NCBI GenBank assembly: GCA_033398695.1
Contig: CM065806.1
Coordinates: 36,667,001-36,731,000 of the forward strand
Source: Orobanche coerulescens
Lineage: Eukaryota; Streptophyta; Magnoliopsida; Lamiales; Orobanchaceae
DNA: 64,000 nucleotides
Direction of reading: 5' to 3'
Below, in pieces: positions 1 to 10,845 of the stretch. The notes beneath the pieces are model-generated. The model was not told where the DNA came from and searched no databases. It was given only the letters and a program-made list of their open reading frames with translations. Numbering within the stretch: the first letter of the stretch is position 1; every line of letters starts with the position of its first letter. Both the position numbers and the translations under genes were made by a program.

Positions 1-589
1 TTTGGTTCCTCCTATTGCTAACTGAGACAGACCTACCGAGTCGCACAATAGGATTGACGACGGAATAAATCGAGCTTATTCTCTCTTTATTAATATTAGA
101 TATTGGATATCTAATTTATTGGGCATTGGATTTCTAATTAATATTGGGACATAAATTAATTTATTGGATAAATTAATTTAGGCCTAATGAATTAAAAATA
201 ATACTGGGTGATTAATTTAATTCATGAATATAATTATTTCTTGGAGAAATTAATTATGTTATTTTGTATTTGATATGATTAATTCATTGGATTAATTAAT
301 TAATATAAATACATTGGAACGGAATTGAAGTTTATCTGATTGGACTCACGGGAGTCCGAAACGAACCAAACTCGTCCGGTTCTTCTAAATGGACGCCCCC
401 CACCTACTCACCTACCTTTGTCTTGGTCTTCAGCTTGATGGGTGGAAGACTTATGACCACCAAGGGGACAAAATCTCACATGATGATGATTCTGGTGATT
501 TTGTCTAAAGTAGGTGATTTGTGATGATATAATTAATAATAAATCTGAAGACTAACACACTCTTGCTCACACTTTGAATCTCACGATCC

Positions 590-640
<51 letters not shown>

Positions 641-890
641 GAGTTTTTCCAAGTCTTTCTCTTGTTCTTCATTTTCATCTTGAGTTTTCTTGGAGAAAAA
701 TTGAGATATAATTTAGAGATATAGATTAAGAACTTAGAGTGTTGTAATCTTGATTCTTCGACTGGTTGTTCTGCAAGTACCCAACTTGAGCTAGCACACG
801 AGGAATGAGGCGAGTAATGGGTCGCACCTGGTTGGATCAGTATCAACCTTCTTGATGTTGGTGTGACAAGGAATCATAAAACTCCACGGT
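1..890 (+). repeat. Ty1/copia 5' LTR, partial (left end outside window)
   Basis: The first about 450 bases resemble 21870-22300 in order and content: a motif around TTGGTTCCTCC, a GAGTCGCACA block, a long AT-rich stretch of TTAATT words, TTTCTTGGAGAAAT, and a TATA-like ATATAAATACATT near 298-310. The other copy lies just behind a copia pol, so this is read as the 5' LTR of the same or a sister element. After about position 420 similarity to the right-hand copy fades, so the 3' edge near 850-890 is an estimate. No primer-binding site is recognisable behind it. The short reading frames in it are not genes. Confidence 0.6.
592..635. repeat. (GA)n microsatellite
   Basis: An uninterrupted AG/GA dinucleotide run of about 44 bases inside the copia LTR, downstream of its TATA-like box, in the likely transcribed leader. 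Confidence 0.95.
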
Positions 891-1116
891 CCATGTTATG
901 ATGTCAATCTTGATAGTTACCCAGTGGCTGTCGTCGAGGCAACAAATGGTTATGATCTATTTAAAAGGATTATCGCATCAAACATAGCTAATTATTTCTA
1001 TATTAATTTCAAATTTACTTCGTCGCAATTTGACCATGGAACTGCATTTGGTGTATCAAGACCTATCATGAAGTCCTCTATGGGTTTAAGCACTTTTCAA
1101 CCCTTGTAAACTCGCT
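891..1116. other. Unassigned stretch between copia LTR and reverse pseudogene
   Basis: A 61-codon plus-strand frame runs through it, but it has no recognisable domain and no copia gag signature. It is probably degraded copia leader or a deletion scar, since the gag and protease expected here are absent. Confidence 0.4.
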
Positions 1117-2045
1117 TCACTCGCGGTGGAGGACTACGCTTACCCAACTGCTGTGGCCCGTCACTCTTACCAACCTCACGACCCTCATCATCCCTATCAC
1201 AACTATAACACTTCGAGACTTGAATAATCGGCTACTCGACCTGGAAAAATAGTTGCTCGATCTGAAATACAAGCTGGTGCTGAGCTGTCTGCCAAGAACT
1301 ACTACTCTGGCTGGAAACATCATACCATAATAAAGCTGGCCCTGAAACCAATCGAACATCGTACCATACTGCTGAAACGACTTGCCAAATGGCTGGTATT
1401 GATGCTCAAAATCCTGAAACTGCAGAATCGGATGAGGAGGTTGCTTAGTCTGCTTAACAGAATGGTGAATATACTCAAATGACTCAAAAGGATGATCGTG
1501 AGCCGCTCGAATAGGGCGTTGACTGGGATGACTTTGAGAATGGTAACTGTGGGTTGCAGCCGAGGCTGAGTGACATGTAGGGTCCAGAATACTCCTCTGG
1601 GCACTGCTAACTGATATGGAGTGACGAGATCGATCAGAAAACCTGTCCTGTCTCCCAATAGAGTAGTGTAGGGGACTCTTAGAATGCATATGCCTAGGTC
1701 CGAAGAAATTCACTATCTCAGAGAGGACCCTGCGAGAAACTCGAGAAATAAAGTATGTCTCAGACTCGTTGTGCAAGATCACCTTCAAATAACGATCGAA
1801 GTACTCATCCCTGCTCGTGTCCTGGGTGTGGCTCCAACAAGGAAGTCTTTGGATACAATATGCCCTATGTGCTCTCTCTCTTGGTAGCCCCAGTCAGCTG
1901 TCTATGTACCATCTATTGGTGGGGTACTCTATAGGCGTCGCTTCGTCACTTATATGCCGGCTCATGTATAATTATTTTCCCGCAGCCTTTTTGAACCTAT
2001 CTATAACTCTTTTCTCTGCTTCGGCGGTCATCTTCCTTATTCTTT
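1117..2045 (-). pseudogene. Unrecognised reverse-strand pseudogene
   Basis: On the minus strand one frame is open for 223 codons (1117-1788) and continues upstream to about 2045 with only a few stops. The readable part has an acidic/basic N-terminal segment (AEAEKRVIDRFKKAAGK), then a hydrophobic segment (DRYLKVILHNESETYFISRV), then a Ser/His/Gln-rich C-terminal region. I do not recognise the family. Its strand agrees with the DUF1985-like fragment at 2676-2918, so both may be parts of one degraded transposon-borne gene, for example a Mutator-type element with Ulp1-like cargo. That link is inference. Plus-strand frames over it are shadows. Confidence 0.3.
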
Positions 2046-2675
2046 AGTCCTATTCATATAGGTTTTATGAACTTAACTTCATACAACAATCCATTCAAAA
2101 CTGTGGTAGTAGTACTCATTCTCATCATTCTCCAGATGTGGTAAATAGAGGAGTACTTTGTGCTGCAAAATAAGTCATTAAATCCAACTATTAGAGTAAA
2201 ATCACATTACGTCGACAAAATGAGTGAAGTCACAAAAAAATAGTTTTATAAATTTACATACCCTTTCGTCGAAGAAATGAGAATCACATAACATCTTTCT
2301 TGTAGTCCACATCAAACATCAGTGAACTTGGACAGCTCGAATTCCACGCAACTCTCCCAATGAAGGAATCATCTCGTATGACCATATCTGTAAACTTCAA
2401 ATAGAACCATGAAAGTGATAGTCCTTATATTCGTGTTCCTCCTTCATGGCCATATTGTCTATGTGTAAGACAAAACCCTAAAGCTGTAAAAATCCCAAGG
2501 AAACAAATCTCACTACTCAAAATCCTCAGCTAATACCCATACCCATTTCTCAACCATCGCGTCATCACGGCATAGGATAAAGTAGTATTATATCAGCAAA
2601 TTGGATATCTTCACATAATTTCCTATGTCTCTACCCAAATCTCAATCATTAAACTTCTTGTGTAGTACACTAACC
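2046..2675. other. Degenerate spacer inside the reverse pseudogene region
   Basis: No long frame on either strand. Short minus-strand stretches near 2330-2420 look like broken coding sequence, but nothing can be assigned. Confidence 0.3.
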
Positions 2676-2918
2676 TTAACATTTTTGGCATGGAGAGTAT
2701 TCTGTGGAAATACTGTCAGGCCGAAGAAGATGGTTGTCCTGTGGATTGAAGTTAGAGTTTTCAAAGTGCAGTTCAGTGATCATGGCAAAATCACATGTAG
2801 TGAAACGAAAGGTCCTCCCGCAGACCTGGAACCACGACTCGTCTGGGGAGATTTGACCCTCAACTGTCGGGTAATCAGGTGATGTAGGGCAGTATTTGTA
2901 CTCCCATTTCTCCTCACT
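2676..2918 (-). pseudogene. Fragment resembling the DUF1985 domain of Ulp1-type transposon proteins
   Basis: The minus strand is open for 80 codons between two stops and lacks a start Met. The middle reads WFQVCGRTFRFTTCDFAMIT followed by ELHFE. This fits the pattern I associate with DUF1985 (aromatic-x-V/I-x-G-x-x-x-R-F-x-x-x-x-F-A-hydrophobic-I-T-G/E-L). DUF1985 proteins are usually transposon-borne and often joined to a C48 (Ulp1) peptidase. No peptidase region is visible. It would be an exon relic; the similarity is judged by eye only. Confidence 0.35.
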
Positions 2919-2959
2919 TTAACCAAACAGCCAGGAACCCCCTCGGTTAAGCTCTTGAT

Positions 2960-4338
2960 ATCTCGCTCACCAAGTGCAGAATTGTGGCTAATATGTCTTT
3001 ACTATCTCAATTATCTCTTTAAGTGGTACCGTTAGGTGACTGTTGTCACGATGATGTGTGATATTGTGTGGTTTCCCATTACGTTGTTCACCCGAGTATG
3101 TCTCGGGGAGGCTTCGAGGTTCGTGGCTTACTAGCACGGGATGCGAATAACCCTTGGGAGGATGTTGATGTGGATATTTGGGTCTTGGACCCCGTGAATT
3201 GTGATCGGATTTGTATTTTGGAAATAATTTCTGGGTTGTGCCCCTAAATGGTTTTCGAAAGATTATATTGTTTGTCTTGCTTGTGTCCGATCGTGGAGGC
3301 CATTATAGTAAGTACTCTGAGTATATGGTTTATAGTCCGTTGCATTGGAAGTCAGATATTACTGCTGAGTGTGAGAGTTATATTCGTTCACTACGGGAGG
3401 GTCTGACGAGACCTCGGAGGGATCCGTGCATTCTCAGGTCCGCAAACATTTGGGTTAGCCACTCCGAGCAGGTCTGATGAGGCTCTGGAGGGATTCGCGC
3501 ATTGTCGGGTCCACGTTTAATCAGGGAGTATTTTTACCCTTGTGGCTTGATGCATTTTTTGTGATATGTCCGGAGTATCACAATGTGTTGACTTTCCATA
3601 ATGCTTGGGATGTAATACATACTTATCAGAGGTGCTTGGACTAGAATGGCTTAAGAATGATGTGTTGTGTGTAATTTGTCCTTAGTCGTGAGTTGATGTC
3701 TGAATACAGTTTTCGTAAATATTTTCCAGAACTCTCAAGAATTGGAATTGTTTTCAAAGTGCTTACTTGTTTCGTTTCTACTTTCAAGACTTGGAATATT
3801 TCAACTAAATGAAACATCTCAGGAAGTCTTTCTAAATTAATCAAATTATTGTATTCCCAGAATATGTTATGTATGGCTCATATTTGCACTTTATACTTGC
3901 ACTAGCATAACAGTGGGGTTTTGCCAACCCCCGAGTAATCGGTGGTGGATGTCTGTATTGCGTCCAGGTATCTGCAGGTTCTTACGGAGCTAATCACAGG
4001 ATCGATACGAAGGATGATGGAAGATGACGATACTAATCACACGAAGACCAGTGCTGCTTATTTCGGGTCAAGACATGTTGTGATGTCTTTTCTACTATTG
4101 TATTTTCTGATTGTAAGACTCTGTTTTATGTATTTAAACCTGGTTTGGGTTTGAGTTGTACCAAGTTATGTGTGTCTGATTTCTATATTGTGATGAAAGA
4201 CCAAATCGGTCTAAATGGTTCGTTATTTAGCCGTGTCGGCATGTAATGTGATGTATTGTTTCTGTATTTAGCCTGGTAGATCCTCACGGAGAGGGTCTGC
4301 GGCGCTGTAATATTCCCGAGTGGTTTGGGGGTGTTACA
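2960..4338 (+). repeat. 3' part of a gypsy-type LTR
   Basis: Its right edge is the shared gypsy U5 ending CGGCGCTGTAATATTCCC then GGGGGTGTTACA, ending at 4338. The block GAGGGTCTGACGAGACCTCG resembles R/U5 blocks at 25620 and 32710, and GCACTAGCATAACAGTGG followed by CAACCCCCGAGTA resembles 6949-6995. The copia integrase frame starts again at the very next base, so this LTR entered the copia pol. The left edge and partner duplication are not found (GGTGG would be expected after 4338), so its left part was probably deleted. Left coordinate approximate. Confidence 0.55.
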
Positions 4339-4597
4339 GGTGGTGAGTACATGAGTACCGAGTTTGATGAGTTCTGAAAAGAACTATGAATAGTGTCACA
4401 ATTCACTCCTCCATCTACTCCACAATTAAATGGTGTATCGGAAAGAAGGAACCGAACCTTGTTGGACATGGTTCGCGCCATGCTTAACTATATTGATCTA
4501 CCAATTTATATGTGGGGTCACGCGCTCCTTACTGCTGCACATATCTTGAGCAGATATCCTTCCAAATCCATTTCTAAGACTCCACATGAGATGTGGA
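4339..4597 (+). pseudogene. Ty1/copia integrase, C-terminal part of the catalytic core (broken)
   Basis: Translates to GGEYMSTEFDEF, then after a disrupted stretch QFTPPSTPQLNGVSERRNRT and LLDMVRAMLNYIDLPIYMWG. These are the classical copia integrase motifs around the catalytic Glu (P-Q-x-N-G-x-x-E-R). The frame is cut at HEMW by the LARD1 insertion and resumes as RGRKLSLNHIRISGCPAYI at 19219. The N-terminal zinc finger and first catalytic Asp are not in the window; the preceding bases are a gypsy LTR end. It cannot be functional. Confidence 0.9.
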
Positions 4598-7402
4598 TGT
4601 AATAATACTATTTTTCACATTTTCGTATATCTCGATTTTTGTGATTTATAATATTATTATCTTCCGTTACGACCTTCCTTCCGCTACATTTCTTTCGGTG
4701 TGTGATTAAAATTGGAATTCGCGATCGAGACTCCTACCGAGCGTTTCATCATGTCGTTTTCATGTGATTACGAAGATCGGGTCGTTGAGTCTTGGCGGCA
4801 CCGGCGCCAAAGTGCGGCAGATGGCCGGCAGTGCGCACGGCGGCCCACACGGACGGGCGCTCGTGCGGAGCAGAAGATTCTTTGGCGATCTCGGCGGCCG
4901 CGCACGAGCATGCGCACGAGAAGGGCGCACGATCCGGCGCTCGTGCGGCCCTGACTGCACGCGCACGAGCGGGTGCTCGTGCATCTCAGCAGACTCCTAA
5001 CAGTGGCGCGCATGACCCGACGCACGACCGGACGCCCGAGCATCATGCTCGTGCATTTCCGGAAGACTCCCAGATATGTCGAGAAGCTTCCGACAGGTTC
5101 TTGGCGCACGAGCCACGCACGGCCGGTGCTCGTGCGTGTCTGCTCGTGCGTCATGTGGGTTTTATATAAATGACTGGGTAGACGTATTCATTACCCGTTT
5201 TCTCAACCTAACTCACCTCTTCCACGGCCAAGACTTGGAGAACCTGAAGGCATGCGAGTTCTAACATCGATTAATCATCCTATAATCTTCTCCGATCGAC
5301 CGAATCAAGGTTAGTTTTCCTAAAATCTTAACTTTGGAAAATTTGGGGATTTTGACTGATTTCGTCCGTTTAAGTCGTATTAACTCAGATTACTGATGGA
5401 TTTTCGAAGATTAAGTTGTATTCTATAGATTTCATCATTTTCCCACGGTTTTATCATCACCGATTCGTCGTTTAATTGAGTTCTCAATTGATGCCTTCAA
5501 GGTGTCTGGGAAAATGTCGCAGAGGGAAATACGGCCGTTTTACGATGTTTTTCCTCGTGTGAATGATTGTTTAATTGATGACAGGATATTAGAGTCGAAT
5601 TCCCTATGAAGAACTGGTGTTGAACTCTTCTGATCATCGTTTTCTTTGGAGTTTCGGAGTTTTCGGATCGACCATGTTTTCTGGAGAATTCGTGAGGGAT
5701 TACCGAGGCAAGTACCTTGTCATACGAATTATATTCCTCTCAAATCCTTACGTGAACAAGTTTGTATCATTTTTATTATGAATGAATGTTTGTGTGGATT
5801 GGTGTGATTCTAGTGGTGGTTGTTCCGAGTACATTCGACTTTGTGACTAGTCGTGATATTGCTATGTGTGAATTGGGGTATGAAACCCTCATGGTTACAA
5901 TATTGATTGTTCGGAAGATTCTGTAGACGTGAATTGTTATGTGACTTGTCTCAAACGTATGTGGATGATACTGTATGAAATGTTGGTTGAATCTTGTGTA
6001 GTTTGCCAATGTGAATAATTGCCGATGTGGTTTGCTAATGTGAATATTTGCTTGTGGGTGACGTCATATCCAAAGCCGCGGAGGGCAGGGATATGTACTC
6101 CGGCCTGTATATGCTGTAATGGGCGGCTCCTGTGTAATGGTGTAGCGATGGTGTTGCATAATGCGCGTTTCAAGGGGCGGCTCTTACAAGAGTGACGCTG
6201 TTGTGGGAAATGAGCAAGGGGCGGCCACCACAGTATAATGAACGCCGGTGCACTGGTGTTTCAGTGGAGGATCCCGGCAGGCTTCAGAGCGGAGGATACT
6301 TGTGTGATAGCTAAGACCCTGATACCGAATGGAATTGTGGCTTTTAAATCACTTTCAAACATCTTCTAAAATATTGGTATTAGTAGAAAGTCAAGGGTTA
6401 AACAATCAAGGAGTTCTGACGAGATCTCTGAGGGTTAGTTAACTATTGATGGTCTTAAGCAGGAATTCGCTGAGAAAGCACGATTTGGTTCGAGGACCCT
6501 GAGAGATTTTTGAAACGGAAGTGTTTCCGTATTTTGGGTCAAGGACCCCGATAGATTTTTTAAACGGAAGTGTTTCTGTGTATTGGGTCGAGGACCCTGA
6601 GATGTTTTAAATTTCTTTCTAGAGTGCCTCCGCTCGGTTTTTAAATCTTTTTAATCCATTTACTTCGAGCTGGGTCAAAAAGGGTGTTTCTAAACTATTT
6701 TACTAAAGTATTGTTTTAAAACATTTTTATAAGTTTAAACTATCTCTCTTGATTCGTTGGAGGCATTTCTAGAAATTCCTGTGTTCTTAATCCTCGGTTG
6801 TGAATGAATGATTTCTATGAATGACTGGTATTCTTGCGTTAATGAATACAATTCGGTGATATGTGTGGGTATTATGATTTGTGTTGAATTTGTGACTCTT
6901 TTGGATTGATGTGAATATTTCTCGCATGGCTTGTATATTATGTACTTGCACTAGCAAAATAGTGGGATTTTGCTAACCCCGGAGTATTCAGGGTGTGGGT
7001 GTCTGTTATGCGCTCAGGTTTTGCAGGTCGGAAGCAGTCACAGAATCGGCTTGACAGAGGATGAAGGGCAATGATGCTAATCACATATGAGTCGAAGTCT
7101 TTTCTTCCATTTGAATGTAATCAAGGGCTATACTTGTTATGTATTCACCCATGTCTGGGTGCGAGTAAGGTTATGGGAGTTGTTTTATTATTTTCTTATG
7201 CATTAAAAGTTCATCCTTGATATGGGATTCTTGGCCATGATAGTCTGTTGTACTGTTGAGTGACCTTCACGATCTGCTGTCGTATCTTTTGGCCTCGGCT
7301 GTCAAATGTGATTGTTGTAATTTAATGTGTTTGTCCAGGTAGATTCTTATGAGAAGAGTCTACGGTGCTGTAATATTTCCGGTTAGAACCGGGGGTGCTA
7401 TA
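4598..7402 (+). repeat. LARD1 5' LTR
   Basis: 2,805 bp, matched nearly base for base by 11754-13990 plus 18622-19213. The end reads GTGCTATA, a decayed GTGTTACA. U3 holds a GCTCGTGCG/CGCACGAGC cluster followed by a TATA box; U5 holds CGAGGCAAGTACC (about 5703) and the shared ending block CGGTGCTGTAATATTTCC. Short frames in the GC-rich U3 reflect base composition, not genes. Confidence 0.9.
4859..5172 (+). promoter_or_regulatory. LARD1 U3: GCTCGTGCG inverted-motif cluster and TATA box
   Basis: About a dozen copies of the half-site TCGTGCG or its complement CGCACGA lie between 4861 and 5150, in both orientations and often as facing pairs, for example 4926-4947 and 4962-4982. The TATA box TTTATATAAAT follows at 5161, the last half-site at 5144. 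The other LTR has the same arrangement at 11999-12340. Spacing here is irregular, unlike the 22-24 bp arrays of other LTRs in this window. A promoter role is inferred from position. Confidence 0.6.
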
Positions 7403-7407
7403 GAATA

Positions 7408-7419
7408 TGGTATCAGAGA
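7408..7419 (+). other. LARD1 primer-binding site (initiator tRNA-Met type)
   Basis: TGGTATCAGAGA lies 5 bases after the 5' LTR end; the canonical plant sequence is TGGTATCAGAGC. A GTAAGT donor-like site (about 7536) and an acceptor-like TTCTTCCATAG (about 7601-7611) follow. Confidence 0.85.
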
Positions 7420-7625
7420 TTAGGTTTGCGAAAAACCTAGGCCGTTGGGTCAAGTCTATGTCCTGTGTAAGTCGCGCGCATCAGAGTTGTGATTAGTATC
7501 GTGGCTCCGACATCATCTTCAGGCGATCCATGATGGTAAGTCTCCCGATTGTTAGTCTCCCCACCTTATGATTGTGATCTGCTGATTTCGCAACAATTGT
7601 TTCTTCCATAGGGGTTTGCACCTTG

Positions 7626-8657
7626 TCAGATTGATTCAGCGATACAAGTAGAGGTGGCCTCTACAGTAACTGCTGCAGGTACTGTAGTCTCAGTCTTGGA
7701 AGACTTCTTTGCCTTCTTTTTCTTCTTCTCGAAAGCATGAGGTGATCGGCTGTTAGAGGCACTTTTTTTCCTTTTCTTCTCCTCGCTTGAGATCCGCACA
7801 GTGACGTCCTTTGGGTCACTTGAGATGGTCATGTCTTGAGGGTGCGGCCTCTTAGCTATCATGGGTGATTTGTTGAATATGGTGGCCTTTATTGCACCAA
7901 TGAATTTACCGGGGCCAATCTTCTTGGCATCGGAAGATTGTTTTACAACGCAGTTAGTGAGGATGTACTTCAGAATGAGGCTGTATGATTTCTTTGTAGT
8001 CTCAGGTTTGGCAGCCTCCTCCTGAATCCTCTTCAATAGAATTTGGCACCAGTTAACCTTTTCTCCGGATATGATGGATACCATCATTCTGAAGCGAAGG
8101 TTAGTGCACATCTCAAAAGCTCTTGTCCGGTTCTCAACAACCCGACAACAGGAGTCATGAAGGTAGACATAGGAGAGGCAGAAATTCCTCTTGTAGCATG
8201 AGGGGTGGAAATTCTGTGCATCCTCATCACCGGTGAGCAACCTCCAGTAGGCTATTAACAACTTCTCCGACCTGAAGGTCTCCAATTTTTCCATTCTCAT
8301 GCCATCATACGGCAGCCTGTAAAGTTTCTCCAGTAAATCTTTATTCACAGAGACCTGAATCCCTTGAACAGTTGCAAATATCTCAAAAATTTCTCCTCCT
8401 TTTATCTGAGACGAGTATTTGAACGAGGCATCCAAATAGAATTCTTCCATTATATGCTCATCATATAACTCAGCATGGTGACTGGCAAGGCGGTACAGCC
8501 CTTGCTGTTTCACCCTTGAAATAACCAATTCCATCCCAACAAACTCTTCTCCTTCGAGATTTATTCTCTCCATTACCACGAACCTGGGAAAGATGCGATC
8601 GTCAATGATTGTTTCTCTCTTCTTCATGGAGAGGGAGGAAGTCTGGGAAGTCGACAT
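7626..8657 (-). CDS. Antisense ORF of LARD1: plant-transposon-associated protein of unknown function
   Basis: An intact 343-codon frame on the strand opposite to the element. It starts MSTSQTSSLSMKKRETIIDD. Residues about 60-230 look like a folded alpha/beta region (FEIFATVQGIQVSVNKDLLE; FRMMVSIISGEKVNWCQILL). Residues about 290-325 are a Lys-rich tail (KKRKKS and EKKKKKAKKSSK) resembling a nuclear localisation signal. The SG-x-KVNW-x-x-IL pattern followed by a Tyr-x-hydrophobic helix resembles proteins annotated in plant genomes as 'putative plant transposon protein', which I recall as extra ORFs of LTR elements. No RT, protease, nuclease or zinc-finger motif is visible. A TATA box lies 143-149 bp upstream (8800-8806). 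It is the only long uninterrupted ORF in the window, which suggests recent insertion or selection. The exact role is unknown; by family it could be a nucleic-acid-binding accessory protein, but that is a guess. Confidence 0.7.
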   Translation of the reverse strand: MSTSQTSSLSMKKRETIIDDRIFPRFVVMERINLEGEEFVGMELVISRVKQQGLYRLASHHAELYDEHIMEEFYLDASFKYSSQIKGGEIFEIFATVQGIQVSVNKDLLEKLYRLPYDGMRMEKLETFRSEKLLIAYWRLLTGDEDAQNFHPSCYKRNFCLSYVYLHDSCCRVVENRTRAFEMCTNLRFRMMVSIISGEKVNWCQILLKRIQEEAAKPETTKKSYSLILKYILTNCVVKQSSDAKKIGPGKFIGAIKATIFNKSPMIAKRPHPQDMTISSDPKDVTVRISSEEKKRKKSASNSRSPHAFEKKKKKAKKSSKTETTVPAAVTVEATSTCIAESI

Positions 8658-8799
8658 TTACGCAGAAAAAGAGTTTGAAGGAAGCTGGGAAATATCGCAG
8701 AAAGTTGCAGAGAATACAAAGAATATGTATACTGTTTTCCTTGAGACTCGTTTAAAATTGCAGAAAGCGTAAAGAGTATAAGGGAGCAAAACACAGTCC

Positions 8800-8806
8800 T
8801 TTTATA
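8800..8806 (-). promoter_or_regulatory. TATA box of the antisense ORF
   Basis: Read on the minus strand the site is ACAATATAAAAGGACTG, a near-ideal plant TATA box with a GC-rich right shoulder. Start of transcription would fall near 8770, giving a leader of about 110 bases to the ATG at 8657. CT-rich runs between fit a plant 5' leader. Confidence 0.5.
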
Positions 8807-8889
8807 TTGTGCAGGGAAGATTAGGGTTTCATACTGTGAACGGTCAGATTTAAAGGATGGGAACCGTCTTTTTAAATGAACGTGCATGA

Positions 8890-10845
8890 TGGATCCAAAG
8901 TAACTTGTACGTCTTATCCATCTATTTTTGAAATGATTACCGGTCTCACTTCTGACAGAACTTACGTGATTCTGTGTAATGAGGTGGAGTTTAAATGTGA
9001 ATTGTGAATATGTGCCCTATGCTTGTTTGATTCTCGTGTTGCGTTTGAATGAATAGTGGTGCCGGTGTATATATTCTTATATAAACTGTTTTTACAGAAG
9101 AAACGACTTTAGAATTCTAAGGCTTTGAACGCTTTTTGGGAGTCATGAAATTTTATTTTAAAATGTCCTCTAAATGAGGAAAAGTTGATTTTCGTATGAT
9201 GACCTCAAGGTCGAAAATTTTTGAGGATTCAACTACCGATATTTCATTTTATCTTGTATTATAAGTTTTAAAAAACATGATTTTTAAGCTCAAATGAGGT
9301 CTACAGAATGTACTCAAGACGTGACTCTCGCTTTCAACTTTTTGGTTTCATGATTGTCAGTCTGAAGTTATACGGTGATGATATTATCGTTGTTTGGGCA
9401 ATAGTGCCCAATTTTATGGTTAAAATGGTGGTGTAAACACTTAATCATTAGGTTTGTACTCGTTGAGATAGCACTCTCTGAGAGGTGAAATTTCGGTTTT
9501 GAATGAAAATTGTCTTTTGATGGTTGCTCGTTAGATGTTGTAATTATGTGAATCGATGGCATTCAGATTCGTATGTTGCTTATTTGTAACCTTCGGTTCT
9601 AGTATTGTCTTGTATATGTTTGCAATCATGTTGCTGAATTAGAGCAGTTAGCGCACGCTAAGTATGAGGATAGCGCGTGCTAATTTGGTATGGGTAGCGC
9701 ACGCTAATCATTGTTGTAGCGCGCGCTAATCAGTTTGGACAGAGGCTATAGAACTGCATTTTTGTAACCGTCAAGCCTAACTTTTGCGGTCGTTAAATCG
9801 ATCATCTACGACCGTATTCTATGTGTGTTGACCAGTGATGACAACCGTTGTGTGTGAATATGTGTTATGACTTTTCGTCGTGCTAGGTGATAATTGATTG
9901 TGTTTGATGAATTGATAAATTATGTTTGCTGTGTGTGTGTGTTCGAAAACGCTTTCCTAAAAATTTCATAAACGTGAGCAAGTTGTGGAAAATCAATTTT
10001 TCGAAAATGTTTTGACGGTGCGATTAATCGGCGGCTTCGTGTGGATTTTGAAATTGTTTAAAAATTGGTGAGCCGGCCTTGAATTTTCAAATGGAACCCC
10101 GACGGTATTTGAAAGAGTTGTCTTAACGTACCTTGGACATTTTGTAAAATGTTACCGTCATTGATTTTTGTCGTGATTGAGAGGATTTTCGAAAATGATT
10201 TTAATACGAAACAGTTATGATAATGGTTCAGGATTTTGATTAAACGGCTGAGGTAATATTTTTTCATAAATTCATTTCAGCAAAATTATTCAAATTCAAG
10301 AATTTTAAAATATTATCGTTTGAACAAATACCTTGGAACATTTTATTCTAAAGAATGTTACCAATGTCTGACCACAATGATATGTGTGTGGTTTTAACTG
10401 TGTTTGTTTTGGTAGAGGTCGTACAATTCTGTTGGTATGGCAATTTGAATTACTTATGAATTTAAGTTCTGTTGTGACGGTGATAGGTCGTGTATTCGTA
10501 AGATGACTCGTTTGTAATCATTTTGAAAATTTCAAACTACATTCTTCTGCTTAATTTTAAACTACCTTGTGTGGATATGTGGGATGTCATTATATTGCGA
10601 AGTCGCTATTAAGATGTTTGGAGAACCGAATTCCTGTTGCCACTCCTGGAGAGCCAAGGGGTAATAAATAAAGATTCCAAGAGTCGTTGGTTGGAATGAG
10701 CTCGGTGTAAAGATTTAAATAATTAATGTCCTGCTTAGCTCTTTTCGATAATTGCTGCTTAATCCCGTTTGTTACACTGCTTGACTTTTTCAGTTTTTCT
10801 TGTCCCGAATATCGGGGGCAGAACCTCTTTCTTTTAAGAGGGGGA
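8890..10845. other. LARD1 internal spacer without genes
   Basis: About 2 kb with no credible coding frame. It is T- and G-rich, with repeated FGFGV-like degenerate gypsy-leader words (for example TTTCGAAAATG near 10001 and 10190). It contains the TAGCGCACGCTA array at 9649-9728, listed separately. The short frames are not conserved-looking. Confidence 0.5.
9649..9728. repeat. Four TAGCGCACGCTA-type near-palindromes at 22-24 bp period
   Basis: Units start at 9649 (TAGCGCACGCTA), 9671 (TAGCGCGTGCTA), 9695 (TAGCGCACGCTA) and 9717 (TAGCGCGCGCTA, a perfect palindrome). Intervals are 22, 24 and 22 bp, and the spacer sequences differ. The same word at the same period recurs in the LTR stub at 50335. 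Here it lies in an internal region, probably a captured piece of another LTR's U3. Confidence 0.85.

Noticed and set aside
4760..5170. Several overlapping frames up to 128 codons on both strands
   Set aside because: Caused by the GC-rich GCTCGTGCG motif cluster that lacks stop codons; the copy at 11940-12341 does the same.
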